Positions 17,892-26,668 of a stretch of 64,000 nucleotides of DNA are shown here, in pieces. This DNA comes from Oceanibium sediminis (GTDB lineage Bacteria > Pseudomonadota > Alphaproteobacteria > Rhodobacterales > Rhodobacteraceae). The notes beneath the pieces are model-generated. The model was not told where the DNA came from and did not search any database. It saw only the letters and a program-made list of their open reading frames with translations. Location: positions 85,696 through 149,695 of the forward strand of contig NZ_QGNX01000007.1 of the NCBI RefSeq assembly GCF_003265325.1, read 5' to 3'. Within the stretch, counting starts at the first letter, position 1; every line of letters starts with the position of its first letter. The translations under genes were made by a program, and so were the position numbers.

Positions 17892-18590
17892 ATGGTCAAG
17901 ACAGCTCTGATAACCGGGGCCTCAAGCGGTATAGGCCGCGGGGTGGCCATCCAGCTTGCTTCGAAAGGCTGGCATATTCTCGCCCACGGGCGCCGCGAGG
18001 ATGCACTTCGGGAAACACTTGAACTCGTTCAGGCCGCAGGTGGAACCGGGGAATGGTTCGCCGCTGAGATGGGGGACATGAGCGCGGTCGCGGCCCTCGC
18101 CGATTGGGCAATGAAGCGCGAACGCCTGGATGCGCTGGTCCATTGCGCTGCCAAGTTCACCTACGGCCCCGTCTCGACGGATCGTTTTGCCGACTGGGAT
18201 TCATCCATTGACCAGGTCCTAAGGGCGACGATCCGGCTTACCGCACATACCCTGCCCACGATCCGACAGACGGAAGGCGCATTCGTCTACATCTGCGGCC
18301 CGACGTCCTGGCTGGGCTGGAAGAACCATGCCATTCATTGCGCCTTGCGGCATGCGCAGGCCGGTTTCGCGAAGGCCCTCTTCGAGGACGTGCGCGAAGA
18401 TGGCGTGAGGGTCACACTGGTTCATCCGGGCTTTGTCAATACACCGGCAGTCTCCGATGACAACAAGGACCGCTCAAGAATGATCCAGCTTGAGGACATT
18501 TCGAGCATGATTTCAGCCGCGATCGAGCTGCCAACCACAAGCTGCGTGACGGAGCTTACCCTGCGCCCCCAAAGATCGCCCTACATCTGA
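17892..18590 (+). CDS. SDR-family protein with atypical catalytic residues
   Basis: 232-aa Rossmann-fold protein. TGASSGIG (residues 8-15) binds the dinucleotide and the HCAA stretch near 84-87 takes the place of NNAG. By alignment with classical SDRs the active-site Ser-Tyr-Lys is replaced: HCALR (149-153) stands where YxxxK is expected, and CGPTS near 135-139 replaces the Ser region. The C-terminus ELTLRPQRSPYI is normal for the family. The enzyme may be inactive, regulatory or use other residues. It is divergent from the GntR gene, so probably belongs to the same regulon. An upstream in-frame ATG at 17868 is possible; neither start has a strong SD. Confidence 0.75.
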   Translation: MVKTALITGASSGIGRGVAIQLASKGWHILAHGRREDALRETLELVQAAGGTGEWFAAEMGDMSAVAALADWAMKRERLDALVHCAAKFTYGPVSTDRFADWDSSIDQVLRATIRLTAHTLPTIRQTEGAFVYICGPTSWLGWKNHAIHCALRHAQAGFAKALFEDVREDGVRVTLVHPGFVNTPAVSDDNKDRSRMIQLEDISSMISAAIELPTTSCVTELTLRPQRSPYI

Positions 18591-18783
18591 CGGGCAGCAC
18601 TTCAGGACGAGCCTTCTGAACGCGTCCGAGAGGCCAATCCGACCTTTGCCGACAGTGCGCAGGGCTTCGGAAAAAGTCCTGATTGCCGATGGCCCTGCCC
18701 TTCGAGAAGATCCCTCTTCCAAAACGTCGTTTGGTCCCGAGCGGGGGAACTGGCGCCTACTGACCGGACCGCGTTCATTAAAA

Positions 18784-18814
18784 ATTGAAATAATTCGTTC
18801 GAACGAATTTCAAT
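18784..18814. promoter_or_regulatory. Long palindrome, candidate TetR-type operator
   Basis: The core aattcgttcgaacgaatt (18792-18809) is a perfect 9+9 palindrome. The flanks attg (18784-18787) and caat (18811-18814) extend it with a 3-base length difference between arms. It sits 60 bases upstream of a TetR-like open frame (18874) in AT-rich DNA unlike the surroundings, the usual place for an autoregulatory TetR operator. Confidence 0.6.
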
Positions 18815-18873
18815 CCCAGTGTCGCATGGCAGCGCTCATGCCCCGCGGCCCGGAAGCGTGGAGCAGGCAGACG

Positions 18874-19062
18874 ATGACGGCACATTCCAGCCCCAAGCCG
18901 GCCCCCAAGACCGAACTGCTCCAAGCTGCGCGGCCGGTGCTGCTGAAAAGCGGCTACTCAGGGCTTTCGACCCGGGTGGTCGCGGCGGTGGCCGACGCAG
19001 ACACTCTCGTCGTTGACGCGCCAAGGATTGGGCTTGTGACCGCGCTTTCGAGTGACAACTAA
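18874..19062 (+). pseudogene. TetR-family regulator, N-terminal remnant
   Basis: The 62-residue frame MTAHSSPKPAPKTELLQAARPVLL and then KSGYSGLSTRVVAAVADAD matches the first helices of a TetR DNA-binding domain (TxxxLLxAAxxLxxxxGYxxLSTRxVA). The sequence degenerates where the recognition helix should begin, and no ligand-binding domain follows in any frame. It is therefore a truncated gene, still under its probable operator at 18784-18814. Confidence 0.55.
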
Positions 19063-19137
19063 CATATCCAGAGCCCTGAAATTTTGTTATTATAAATGCC
19101 GCCCGGAAGTTTCTCCGGTTTTTTTGGGAGTAGTAAG

Positions 19138-19374
19138 ATGAAAGCTACAATTGGCGGCCTTCTCGCCGCCGCATTTCTGATTACGGTACCTACAGTGGGA
19201 ATGGCTCACGGCACCAAGGGTGTCATGGAGAATTTTCAGGATAGAGATGGGGCTGGAAACTACCCTGCGAACGGTGGGCACGCCGCAGTCAGCTCCAATC
19301 CGACCACGAAGGATAACGGTGCGCACGCCGGAACTCCCGACCAAGCCGACCCAAAGGGTTTGGAAGGCGAGTAA
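19138..19374 (+). CDS. Small exported protein of unknown function
   Basis: 78 aa starting at the ATG at 19138, with GGGAG eight bases upstream. The signal peptide (residues 1-23, ending VGMA) is followed by a 55-residue hydrophilic tail rich in Gly, Asn, Asp and His. No cysteine, no recognised domain. A convincing Rho-independent terminator (19397-19431) lies directly downstream, so this is a monocistronic transcription unit. Confidence 0.65.
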   Translation: MKATIGGLLAAAFLITVPTVGMAHGTKGVMENFQDRDGAGNYPANGGHAAVSSNPTTKDNGAHAGTPDQADPKGLEGE

Positions 19375-19396
19375 GGGACCAAGCACATTTCTGAAG

Positions 19397-19431
19397 GTGG
19401 CCGCGCCTGTCATGGCGTGGCCGCTTTTTTT
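19397..19431 (+). terminator. Rho-independent terminator
   Basis: Arms ggccgcgcc and ggcgtggcc (one mismatch) enclose a 6-base loop and are followed by gc and seven T residues. It ends the transcription unit of the small exported protein at 19138-19374. Confidence 0.8.
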
Positions 19432-19434
19432 GCA

Positions 19435-19725
19435 GCCAGGGATGAAGGCCAGAAATGACAACAGCCCCGTGAGCCTCGCTCAAGGGATAGGAGATGCCGC
19501 GAGGTGCCCCGCCACGGCCAAATTACGCCGCAGCGGCGCGCGGCTGGCGCGTGTGTCGGATTCATGGGGTGGCAGGTGCTGTGCCGAAAGACCGCATCCA
19601 TCGGACCAGGCCCGCCCTGGGTAGGGCGGATACTTCGAAAGCTTCATAAGGCGAATGACGGACGAAGGTCCGAACGGAGAAATCCTCTGCACCCTGCAGG
19701 AGCCTCAGATCTCACGTGATATCAA
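19435..19725. other. Intergenic stretch, nothing recognised
   Basis: Between the terminator and the stop of the minus-strand TPR regulator gene I find no open frame with recognisable features and no repeat. Confidence 0.4.
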
Positions 19726-21414
19726 TCACGGCTCGGATCTGAAGTTGTAGGAGATCTCGAGCCCCTTAACCAATTCATCGATCACCTCTACAGGGTAGAA
19801 CCTCTTTGAAAGATCCTGCGTCACCTGGGCCCGGAAGTTCGGCCGCAATTCTTCGAGCTTTGCCAGCGCGCTCAGCGTGGCATCCCGGTTTCCCGCATGC
19901 GCATTCGCCGCCACAACGTAGAGAACCGAAAGATAGTAACCGGGATCAAAGCTCAACTCCGCCTCGATCAGCGCGGTCTGATAGTCCTTCCGGCGCAGCG
20001 CATCCAGGACCGAGGAAGAATGCCAGACCGGCGGATGCCCGGGCGACATGGCCATTGCGCGTTTCTGAAGCGCCTGCCCCTCTTCCCACTTTCCCGAAAG
20101 CGACAGGTAGTGGGCGAAGTATGAAATCACGTCAGCGTCATTGGGGTTGATCGCGATTGCCTTGCGCCCGGCCGCTTCGAAGGCGTCAAGGTCCCGGCGG
20201 AAATACTCGACAGCGGCGAGCACGCTATAGCTCGTCGAGCTTTCCGGCGCCACTTCCACGCCTCTGAGGGCAGCAGCATGGGCGCGCTCCAGCGGGTCGT
20301 ATTCCTCGGGCCGCCGATTGAAATCGCTCTTCAATTCATCAAGGTAGATCTGCGCCAGGCTGCTCCAGACTTCGGCGTAGCCGGGCGTGGTGCGCGCGGC
20401 GCGTTCCATGCAATGCCGGATTTCCCGATGCGCCCCCGCCGATCGGGCGGCCTGGTAATTGTGGTAGCGAAGAACACACCGATATGCCGCCCGGCTTGCG
20501 CCGGTTTCTGTGGCCGATAGTTCGAGACGCGAGATCTTTCCGCGCCGTCCGGCCAACACCCGGGCGATCTTGTCGGCGATATCCAACTGGGCCGAGTAGA
20601 GGTCCTGCTCATCGTCCGGCGGGCCGAATTCGTCGACCCAGACCACCGCGCCCGACGGGTAGGAAATCAACTCGATGTCCAGCCTCGGTCCGGCCTTTCC
20701 GTTCAGGACATAGCCGGAAAGGCGGTAATCGGCCCCCGACGCGGGCGCCTTCAGGTCCGGGCCTGTCCGCTGCCCGTCCCGGGTCACGGCATCTTCGCGG
20801 GACACGGCCACGACGTTCTGGAACTTGGCAAGGCGGTTCACGAGGTCCGCCGTCAATCCGAAGGCGAGCGGCTCATTCTCGGGACTCTGGCTTTCGAACG
20901 CGGCGATCACCACCCGGGGCAGCGCAGGTGACTCCGTACCCGATCTCAGGACCGTGCCGCCGACCAGCACGACCAAGGCGGCCGTTGCCGCAACCTGCAC
21001 CCAGCCAAGGTGAAACACTTTCGAAATCCCGGCGCGGAGGGTATGCGCCTCTCCATCGGGCACTTCACGGCGCGTGAATTGCGCGACATAGGCGCCTTTC
21101 GGAATGCTGATGACGACCGGGTCCGACTTTCCTTCCGAGGCATAGTATTGGTTCAGCCGCCGCCGCAAACGCCCGAGTTCCACCCGGACGGCGGACAGGT
21201 CGTCTTTCGCCAGAAGGTCTATTCCGAAAACATCCTCGGCCAGGTTCTTGCCGAGCAGCTTGTCTAAATCACCACCAAGTGTCCTGGCGACGATGTGGGA
21301 CAACAATTCCTTGAGACGGTCTGAGCGAGCGAACGCGTCGCTTGCATGGATCGAAGCCAAGGCCCGGCGGACATTTTCTTTACTAGCTTCGATCAATACG
21401 CGCCTCCTCCCCAT
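19726..21414 (-). CDS. Winged-helix/TolB-like/TPR membrane regulator
   Basis: 562 aa. The N-terminal region (about residues 20-115; SDRLKELLSHIVARTL...DDLSAVRVELGRLRRRLNQYYAS...ISIPKGAYVAQF) is the DNA-binding-like module seen at the start of bacterial TPR/adenylate-cyclase-type regulators. A single membrane helix (~137-157) is followed by a TolB/FlgO-like domain (VVIAAFESQSPENEPLAFGLTADLVNRLA) and TPR-like repeats from about 330 to 540. The layout recalls CadC-type one-component membrane regulators. Targets are unknown. No partner gene is adjacent on the same strand. Confidence 0.75.
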   Translation of the reverse strand: MGRRRVLIEASKENVRRALASIHASDAFARSDRLKELLSHIVARTLGGDLDKLLGKNLAEDVFGIDLLAKDDLSAVRVELGRLRRRLNQYYASEGKSDPVVISIPKGAYVAQFTRREVPDGEAHTLRAGISKVFHLGWVQVAATAALVVLVGGTVLRSGTESPALPRVVIAAFESQSPENEPLAFGLTADLVNRLAKFQNVVAVSREDAVTRDGQRTGPDLKAPASGADYRLSGYVLNGKAGPRLDIELISYPSGAVVWVDEFGPPDDEQDLYSAQLDIADKIARVLAGRRGKISRLELSATETGASRAAYRCVLRYHNYQAARSAGAHREIRHCMERAARTTPGYAEVWSSLAQIYLDELKSDFNRRPEEYDPLERAHAAALRGVEVAPESSTSYSVLAAVEYFRRDLDAFEAAGRKAIAINPNDADVISYFAHYLSLSGKWEEGQALQKRAMAMSPGHPPVWHSSSVLDALRRKDYQTALIEAELSFDPGYYLSVLYVVAANAHAGNRDATLSALAKLEELRPNFRAQVTQDLSKRFYPVEVIDELVKGLEISYNFRSEP

Positions 21415-21742
21415 AGTGAATTCAGCGATGTCACTCAGAACAGGTGATCATCATAGCATGTCCGGAGGGCTCGATTGAGAAAAGAATTCTGGCCGAACCT
21501 CGGCCGGGGAAAGCTTCAACTTCCCTACGTCGTATTTCCGGACGCAAGGACTTTGGCCCGCCTGAAGCCGCTGCGGAGCGCACCAGCCCATGGCGTCCGC
21601 CAAGGACCAGGGCAGAAATTCAATCCCCTGTTTTCATTCGACCTTTCTTGAATCGGCTACCGTATCACACGGCCCGCAACGTAACCGGCATCGGCTGCCC
21701 GGGATAAAGTTCACCCCGGAAATCATCGTTGTCGGAGGTCCT
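21415..21742. other. Divergent intergenic region
   Basis: Lies between the minus-strand TPR regulator and the plus-strand small gene at 21743. It should hold both promoters, but I see no clear hexamer pair or inverted repeat. Confidence 0.4.
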
Positions 21743-21985
21743 GTGAACGAAAAAGCGTCATCCGTTACGGCGTTGCTGGACCGCAGGCGAGAGTTGACCG
21801 GTTTGATCGGCTCCTGGGCCGAGGATTCGGATTTCCAGGAACTGTGCTCAGACGCCCTGCTGCTTCTTGGCAGCATCGAAAAGGCAGGCAGCCGGCGGGC
21901 GAAGCTGGATCTGTTGCGCCTGCTCCACAAGCTTTACGCGGAACTCGACGAGTATCTGGTCAATGAAAAGAGGCCAGGCACGTGA
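21743..21985 (+). CDS. Small hypothetical protein (GTG start)
   Basis: 80 aa, starting at a GTG with a strong SD (cggagg) six bases upstream; the in-frame ATG at 21590 lacks one. The sequence is helical and charged (LLDRRRELTGLIGSWAED; KLDLLRLLHKLYAELDEYLV) without membrane segments or cysteine pairs. Function unknown. It precedes the SulP gene by 96 bases on the same strand. Confidence 0.5.
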   Translation: MNEKASSVTALLDRRRELTGLIGSWAEDSDFQELCSDALLLLGSIEKAGSRRAKLDLLRLLHKLYAELDEYLVNEKRPGT

Positions 21986-22081
21986 CACGCCGAAACCACC
22001 GGCCCGCATCGGCGTCGCCCTCATCTGATCAATTCCCCAAATGAGCGGTACTCGCGTTGCAAGATTTATGTCAGGCCAAAA

Positions 22082-23377
22082 ATGCTTAACGCTCTGAACT
22101 TCATTATTGGCTGCGTATTGGTAGGGACGACAGCAGCCATATACTCGATCTCTTTTGCCGCGATAATCTATAATGGGGATTTGGGCGCCTTTCTCGACCG
22201 CGGCATAGGGCTGACGTTGATCGGCGCTTCGATCATGGCGGCAGGCGGCGGGTTGCTGTTTTCGGTGTCCGGTACGGTGTCCCACCCGCAGGACGTGACC
22301 GCCGTAATGCTCGCCGCATCGGCGGTCAACATTACCGCACATGCACAAACCTTGGGGCCCGAGGCCCTGTTCATCACGACCGCGGCGCTGGTTGCATTGA
22401 CCGGGCTCTGCGCCGCCATCGCCGCAACGGTGCTGGGCTACTGTCGGCTGAGCAGGGTGTTCGAATACTTCCCCATATCGGTCATGGGCGGATTTCTGGC
22501 CGCGACCGGATACCTGTTGCTAACTGGTGCGATCAGCATGCTGCTGAATCGAAAGATTTCTTTGCGCGACATCCCCGGAATCTGGTCTGCGTCGGAACTG
22601 CACATCTGGCTGCCCTGGATCGCCATCGGGGTACTGTACGTGGTGCTTTCCAGAACCGTGCGGTCCCGCTACGCGTTGCCGGTGGCGGTCATCACGACGC
22701 TGGCCGGTTTTTATGTTGTCCTTGCAATCTCGCCGGCGCAGTTGAGTGATATGCGAAACGCAGGTCTGCTCCTCGGCCCCTTCCCGAGGGAGGGGCTGTT
22801 GAGGGGATATGACGCGTCCCTGTTGGAGTACATTGCCTGGCCGCTTGTGCTGCAGGAAAGCCCGATGATCGTCAGCGTCGCCGGCATGGTGATCCTTGGC
22901 GGGTTGCTGAATCTGCACGGCCTGCATCACGTTACACGCAAGTCCGTAGATCTCGACAACGACCTCAAGGCAATAGGGGTTCTGAACGCCGTATCTTCGA
23001 TTTCCGGCGGCCTGGTCGGGTATCCGGCGATCAGCACGACCATCCTCGGCTGGCGGCTGGGCCTGAAGGGACTGGCGGCGGCCATCAGCGCATCGGTGAT
23101 CTGTGTTTCCCTTGCGCTGTTCGGAACCGACGTGTTGGCGGTGCTGCCGAAGGGCCTTTTCGCCGCTATTGTCGCCTATCTTGGCCTTGATCTGCTGTAC
23201 TCCTGGCTCTGGCTCGAATGGAAACGCCACACGCTGTGGGAGTTCGCGATCGTCGTTGGCATTCTGGTGACGGCAGCGTCCATTGGCATCCTCGAAGCGC
23301 TGGCACTGGGCCTGTGCGCCGCGATGTGTGGCCGGTTCATATTCGGGAGCCGGCTTGTGACCAAGAGCGACCTTTAG
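22082..23377 (+). CDS. SulP/SLC26-type anion transporter lacking a STAS domain
   Basis: 431-aa inner-membrane protein with about twelve hydrophobic segments. The stretch LDNDLKAIGVLNAVSSISGGLVGYPAISTT near residues 300-330 is typical of SulP transporters (normally with Gly/Pro-rich substrate-binding half-helices). It ends shortly after the last helix (GSRLVTKSDL), whereas most SulP proteins continue into a cytoplasmic STAS domain, so this is a short form or a C-terminally truncated one. The DNA after it is full of gene debris. Substrate could be sulfate, bicarbonate or a dicarboxylate. Confidence 0.75.
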   Translation: MLNALNFIIGCVLVGTTAAIYSISFAAIIYNGDLGAFLDRGIGLTLIGASIMAAGGGLLFSVSGTVSHPQDVTAVMLAASAVNITAHAQTLGPEALFITTAALVALTGLCAAIAATVLGYCRLSRVFEYFPISVMGGFLAATGYLLLTGAISMLLNRKISLRDIPGIWSASELHIWLPWIAIGVLYVVLSRTVRSRYALPVAVITTLAGFYVVLAISPAQLSDMRNAGLLLGPFPREGLLRGYDASLLEYIAWPLVLQESPMIVSVAGMVILGGLLNLHGLHHVTRKSVDLDNDLKAIGVLNAVSSISGGLVGYPAISTTILGWRLGLKGLAAAISASVICVSLALFGTDVLAVLPKGLFAAIVAYLGLDLLYSWLWLEWKRHTLWEFAIVVGILVTAASIGILEALALGLCAAMCGRFIFGSRLVTKSDL

Positions 23378-23693
23378 ACCAACGAAGTGCGCTTGGAAGG
23401 TGCCGCCAGACCGATGCGAGCCAGCTTGGAGCTAGGCCAATGTGGCTATCGGCCATGCCGCGCCAAGAGCGCGCCATAACGCCTTTCCTTGCCATGGCCT
23501 TCATGCTCTCCATGTTCAGCGCCCGATTTGCCTGTCTTGCCCCGCGACCGGCCCGGCCAGTGTCATCGCTTTCGCAGGATCTGCGAGGGTGTCTCGCCAT
23601 AGATGTCGCTCTAAACCTTCGCGAAGCGGCCCATATGCGTGAATCCGCAATTCAAGGCGATATTGGTGACCGAAAGCGACGGGTCCGGTGTCA

Positions 23694-23850
23694 TCAAGGC
23701 GAGGCATGCGCTCCTAGCCATTCGTCGTCTTCACCTCGATCAGGCGCGGACAGCTGTCCGGAGCGAAGCAGCCGATGTCGTAGCGCGCACCATCGCCGTC
23801 TTCCTCCGATACCCATCGCACCTTGCGCCAGATCATCGCGGCCCGCTAAT
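23694..23850 (-). pseudogene. DUF3883-like domain fragment, copy A
   Basis: Read on the minus strand, this stretch gives RWVSEEDGDGARYDIGCFAP followed by DSCPRLIEVKTTNG, then a stop codon where Trp is found in copy B. The RLIEVKTTNG core is the hallmark of DUF3883, a PD-(D/E)xK-like domain often linked to restriction or defence genes. Only this ~50-residue piece survives. Confidence 0.5.
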
Positions 23851-23867
23851 TTCAGGGCTGCAAGCTC

Positions 23868-24050
23868 GTGAGTCAGGACGCGTTCCTTGCCAAACGCCAT
23901 GTCAGCCGACAGCTGCGGCTCACCTATCTCGCGCCGGGGGTCATCAAGCGCTTGGTCAACAAGCGCGAGGTGCCCGCCGTGACCCCGTTGAAACCGACCT
24001 ATGTCGCGGCCTTGCCGTGGCACGGACAGCCGGAGCGGGTGATCGACTGA
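23868..24050 (+). pseudogene. Possible recombinase C-terminal fragment
   Basis: 60-residue frame with RHVSRQLRLTYLAPGVIKRL near its start, resembling the helix-turn-helix tail of serine recombinases (VSRxLRLxxLAPxIVxAIL). No start signal and no catalytic part are present. It lies between two minus-strand DUF3883 fragments and belongs to mobile-element debris. Confidence 0.35.
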
Positions 24051-24189
24051 GGCTCAGTCAATGCTCGCCCGAAACGCGGTCGCGGTCAGTGAAACGTGGG
24101 TATCAAGCGGCGGGTGCAGCTCGAACGCCTTCGGCTCGCGTGAAAAATTCCAGAGCCGAAACAGGCGTCATTCCGACCGGCGCTCCTCG

Positions 24190-24370
24190 GCCCGGCCAGT
24201 TCGTTGCGGGTGATGAGTAAGAGCGTGCGCTCCCATCCGTTCGTCTTCTTGACCTCGATCAGCCGGGGCAGACCGTCCGGGGCGAAACTTGCGATGTAGT
24301 AAGCCCGCCCCATCGCCATTCTCCTCCGACACCCAGCGCGCCTTACGGGCCAGATCGTCCCATCCTGCCG
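24190..24370 (-). pseudogene. DUF3883-like domain fragment, copy B
   Basis: The minus strand reads DDLARKARWVSEENGDGAG, then after a frameshift YYIASFAPDGLPRLIEVKKT followed by NGWERTLLLITRNELAG. This covers the same module as copy A, extended to the conserved ITRNELA end. The two copies are about 500 bases apart and differ at many positions, so they are separate decayed relatives rather than a recent duplication. Confidence 0.55.
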
Positions 24371-24441
24371 AGCGTAGACCCCTTCTGCGTCAAGCGCCCG
24401 GTTTCCGAAGGGCGGATGGCCCTGCCAATGCCCCTTGAAAC

Positions 24442-24470
24442 AAAAAGAAAAAAAGGCCCCAATCGAGGCC
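24442..24470 (-). terminator. Rho-independent terminator (minus strand)
   Basis: On the minus strand GGCCTC-GATT-GGGGCC (six pairs including one G-U) is followed by seven T, one C and five more T. It lies about 130 bases after the stop of the transglutaminase gene at 24600 and probably ends that minus-strand operon. Confidence 0.65.
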
Positions 24471-24599
24471 CCTGGACGGATTGGCATCTGAATGCGGCGG
24501 AGGGAATAGGCCAAACGCCAAACCTTCTGCGGCCCTTATAGCTTTGATATTGCGTAATTTAAACCAGACGCCGCGAGCCAGCCCCACACCGAAACGCCA

Positions 24600-25523
24600 T
24601 CAGACGAGCGCGATGTCGGCCCCGCCTCTTTGGGCCAGGAGCGAGTTCTTTTGAGCCGAAGTACTCTCCATTCTTACTAGGACCTCCATCGATAGCAGAT
24701 CGACGTTCGTTCCGATGAACGTGCCTGCTACCGGCGTGACCTGCGCAATGTTCCGGGCCACAGCGAGCGGTATCAAGTTTCCGGACCCGACGCTCCGGTT
24801 TGTTGGATCGAAGGCAATCCAACCAGCACCGGGGATAAATATTTCGACCCAGGCATGTGTAGTTCCTGAACCCGCCGACCCGACGAGGCCTGTTTCGGGA
24901 TCGGACAGATAGCCGGAGACGATGCGGGCCCCCAGGCCAAGACGGCGGGCTGCCTCTGCAAGCAGGACAGCGAAATCGCGGCACGAGCCCCATCCCCGGT
25001 CGAGTGTCTCGATTGGCGACTGGGTGCCTTCGTCGTCGCGGCTTTGGTAGGAAATCTGCGTGAACACGCCATTGCTGATGTCCTTCAGCAGAGAAAGCGT
25101 GTCGGTCGGGCGCGCCATGACAAAGCCCTCGATCCATCTGGCAAGGCGGCCTTCGACGTCGCCGTATTGCGGTACCGTCAAGGCACCCAGGTCCGTCCAT
25201 TCGTCGGCGGCGTAGACAAAGGGGTACTGGGCGGCCGAGGCAGCGATGGCAAAGACCGGCCAGGCTGGCGCGGTCAGTTCCACGCTGGCGCGGCTTTCGA
25301 TCACCAGATGATCTGTCGGACCGTCAAAGACGGCGGTGGCGATCGCGTTGCCGGCCACATCATGCGCCCAGGTTAAGGTCGCCGTCGGTGTAATGGACAT
25401 CTCGTGGGAGAACAGACGCAATTCCCGCGTTTCGCGGGGACGTAGCATCAACTTGTGCGGTCCTAGAGAGACCGCCTGACGGTACCGGTAGGTTGTGGTG
25501 TGAACGATGTCGAGGCAGGTCAA
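24600..25523 (-). CDS. Transglutaminase-like cysteine protease family protein
   Basis: Cytoplasmic, ~307 aa. A bacterial transglutaminase N-terminal domain ([20 protein letters not shown]) precedes the papain-like transglutaminase core. The catalytic Cys is in [12 protein letters not shown], the His in [10 protein letters not shown] and the Asp in FDPTN, a complete triad. No true start is obvious. The open frame reaches 25700 but would then overlap the upstream zinc-ribbon gene, so the TTG at 25523 is chosen because family members begin three residues before LDIVHTT; GTG at 25562 is an alternative. It is the last gene of the operon starting at 29068. The family is annotated as protease or peptide-linkage enzyme; substrates are unknown. 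Confidence 0.8.
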   Translation of the reverse strand: MTCLDIVHTTTYRYRQAVSLGPHKLMLRPRETRELRLFSHEMSITPTATLTWAHDVAGNAIATAVFDGPTDHLVIESRASVELTAPAWPVFAIAASAAQYPFVYAADEWTDLGALTVPQYGDVEGRLARWIEGFVMARPTDTLSLLKDISNGVFTQISYQSRDDEGTQSPIETLDRGWGSCRDFAVLLAEAARRLGLGARIVSGYLSDPETGLVGSAGSGTTHAWVEIFIPGAGWIAFDPTNRSVGSGNLIPLAVARNIAQVTPVAGTFIGTNVDLLSMEVLVRMESTSAQKNSLLAQRGGADIALV

Positions 25524-25573
25524 AATGGGCGTCCAGTGTGGTTCGAGGAAGACGGCACGCACGTCGATGCGGA

Positions 25574-26320
25574 TCAGCGGCGGCGAGATGAACCGGGGTT
25601 GACGGGCACGGCGTTTCGCCACGCGTTCAACCCCTTGCAGCGCCGACAGATCCGCTCTCCGAAACCTTCGCTCCAGAACAAGGTTTCGCACCGCAGGCAA
25701 TGGCGTTCCTGCGGAACGTCGCGCCGGGCCCTTACGGTCACAATGTTTGGCATTGCACCTTTGGCCATGGCCTGGTCCGTCATCAAATCTGTCCCGCTAG
25801 CTAAGTGGCGGCTGCGCGATCGCGACAGTGTTTCCGATCTTGAAGGCATTCCTTCGTTTTCGGCGGCCCGGATTGACGCATCGTCCCGCGTCCTTTGGGG
25901 GGTCGTCGCCAACGCCGGCACATTCAGATCGGGATCAGGCGTCCCACGCTCGGAATAGAGATGTCGCAAATGCGCCTCGGAGACTCCGTCAGCCTTCATC
26001 ACGAGACGCACCATCGGATCTGCCAGCATTTCCTCGAGAAAGAAGTCGGACAACGCCTTGCCCGTCAGCTTGTCCTTGGCGCGTGCGTGGTCCAAGTCGG
26101 CAAGCGAAACGGTCAGAGTCCGCGCAAGTCCGGGATGCGAGATCCGGGAATGAAGCTTCACCAGAACGGAGGCTTTCCAGGCTGCGGGATCCTGTTGATC
26201 CGGGGGGGACACCAACTCCGTTTCGATCTCGTACTCCCCTGCTGGGAGCGTCTCGGCAAAGCTTGAAACGGTGAACGGTCCGGCGAAAACCGCGACGGTC
26301 TTGCTCGTCAGATTTTCCAT
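25574..26320 (-). CDS. PAG-Y module protein with C-terminal zinc ribbon
   Basis: 248 aa. The N-terminal ~75 residues ([20 protein letters not shown]) resemble the whole of the protein encoded at 28754-29068, so the two share a small module. The middle (to ~190) has no known motif. The C-terminus carries two CxxC pairs ([21 protein letters not shown]), a zinc-ribbon-like cluster seen in short alphaproteobacterial proteins ending in [11 protein letters not shown]. This may be a fusion of two usually separate proteins. No membrane segment. Function unknown. Confidence 0.65.
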   Translation of the reverse strand: MENLTSKTVAVFAGPFTVSSFAETLPAGEYEIETELVSPPDQQDPAAWKASVLVKLHSRISHPGLARTLTVSLADLDHARAKDKLTGKALSDFFLEEMLADPMVRLVMKADGVSEAHLRHLYSERGTPDPDLNVPALATTPQRTRDDASIRAAENEGMPSRSETLSRSRSRHLASGTDLMTDQAMAKGAMPNIVTVRARRDVPQERHCLRCETLFWSEGFGERICRRCKGLNAWRNAVPVNPGSSRRR

Positions 26321-26398
26321 CGGCGTGATCCTCTCCCTTGTTCCTGCGGGTGGACCGCGCCCCCCCTTTGAGGACGGGGCGCGCAGCCTGTGTAAAGC

Positions 26399-26536
26399 TC
26401 AAGATGTCTTTGACTTCACTGGCGATTCCTCGCCGGCGGGCTTGGGCTTGTCCTCCCTGACTGGGTTCTTCGCCGTCTCCGCGCGCTTTGGCATCAGTGC
26501 GGCAGCAGCCCCAGTGGTCAGGTCCTTGAAGGACAT
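26399..26536 (-). CDS. Small Lys/Pro-rich protein
   Basis: 45 aa (MSFKDLTTGAAAALMPKRAE..., ending VKSKTS), acidic-basic and probably disordered after residue 15. Similar short proteins starting MSFKDLT occur in Rhodobacteraceae to my knowledge. No good SD precedes the ATG; a GTG 33 bases upstream has an AGGAG too close. It sits on the operon strand between the two transglutaminase genes. Confidence 0.35.
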   Translation of the reverse strand: MSFKDLTTGAAAALMPKRAETAKNPVREDKPKPAGEESPVKSKTS

Positions 26537-26668
26537 GTCATCGATCTTTTGAATCGCCGGCACCAACTCCTAGTCCATGTCGCACCGGGGTGCTTGGCAT
26601 CCGCACTACATATATGGGGACTGGCGCCCCGATTTGCGATGGCGCGTCGAAAAGGATGCCAAGGTCAG

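Noticed and set aside
23639-24220. 193-codon plus frame through the debris region
   Set aside because: It crosses the minus-strand DUF3883 fragments and has no coherent family sequence apart from the short recombinase-like part.
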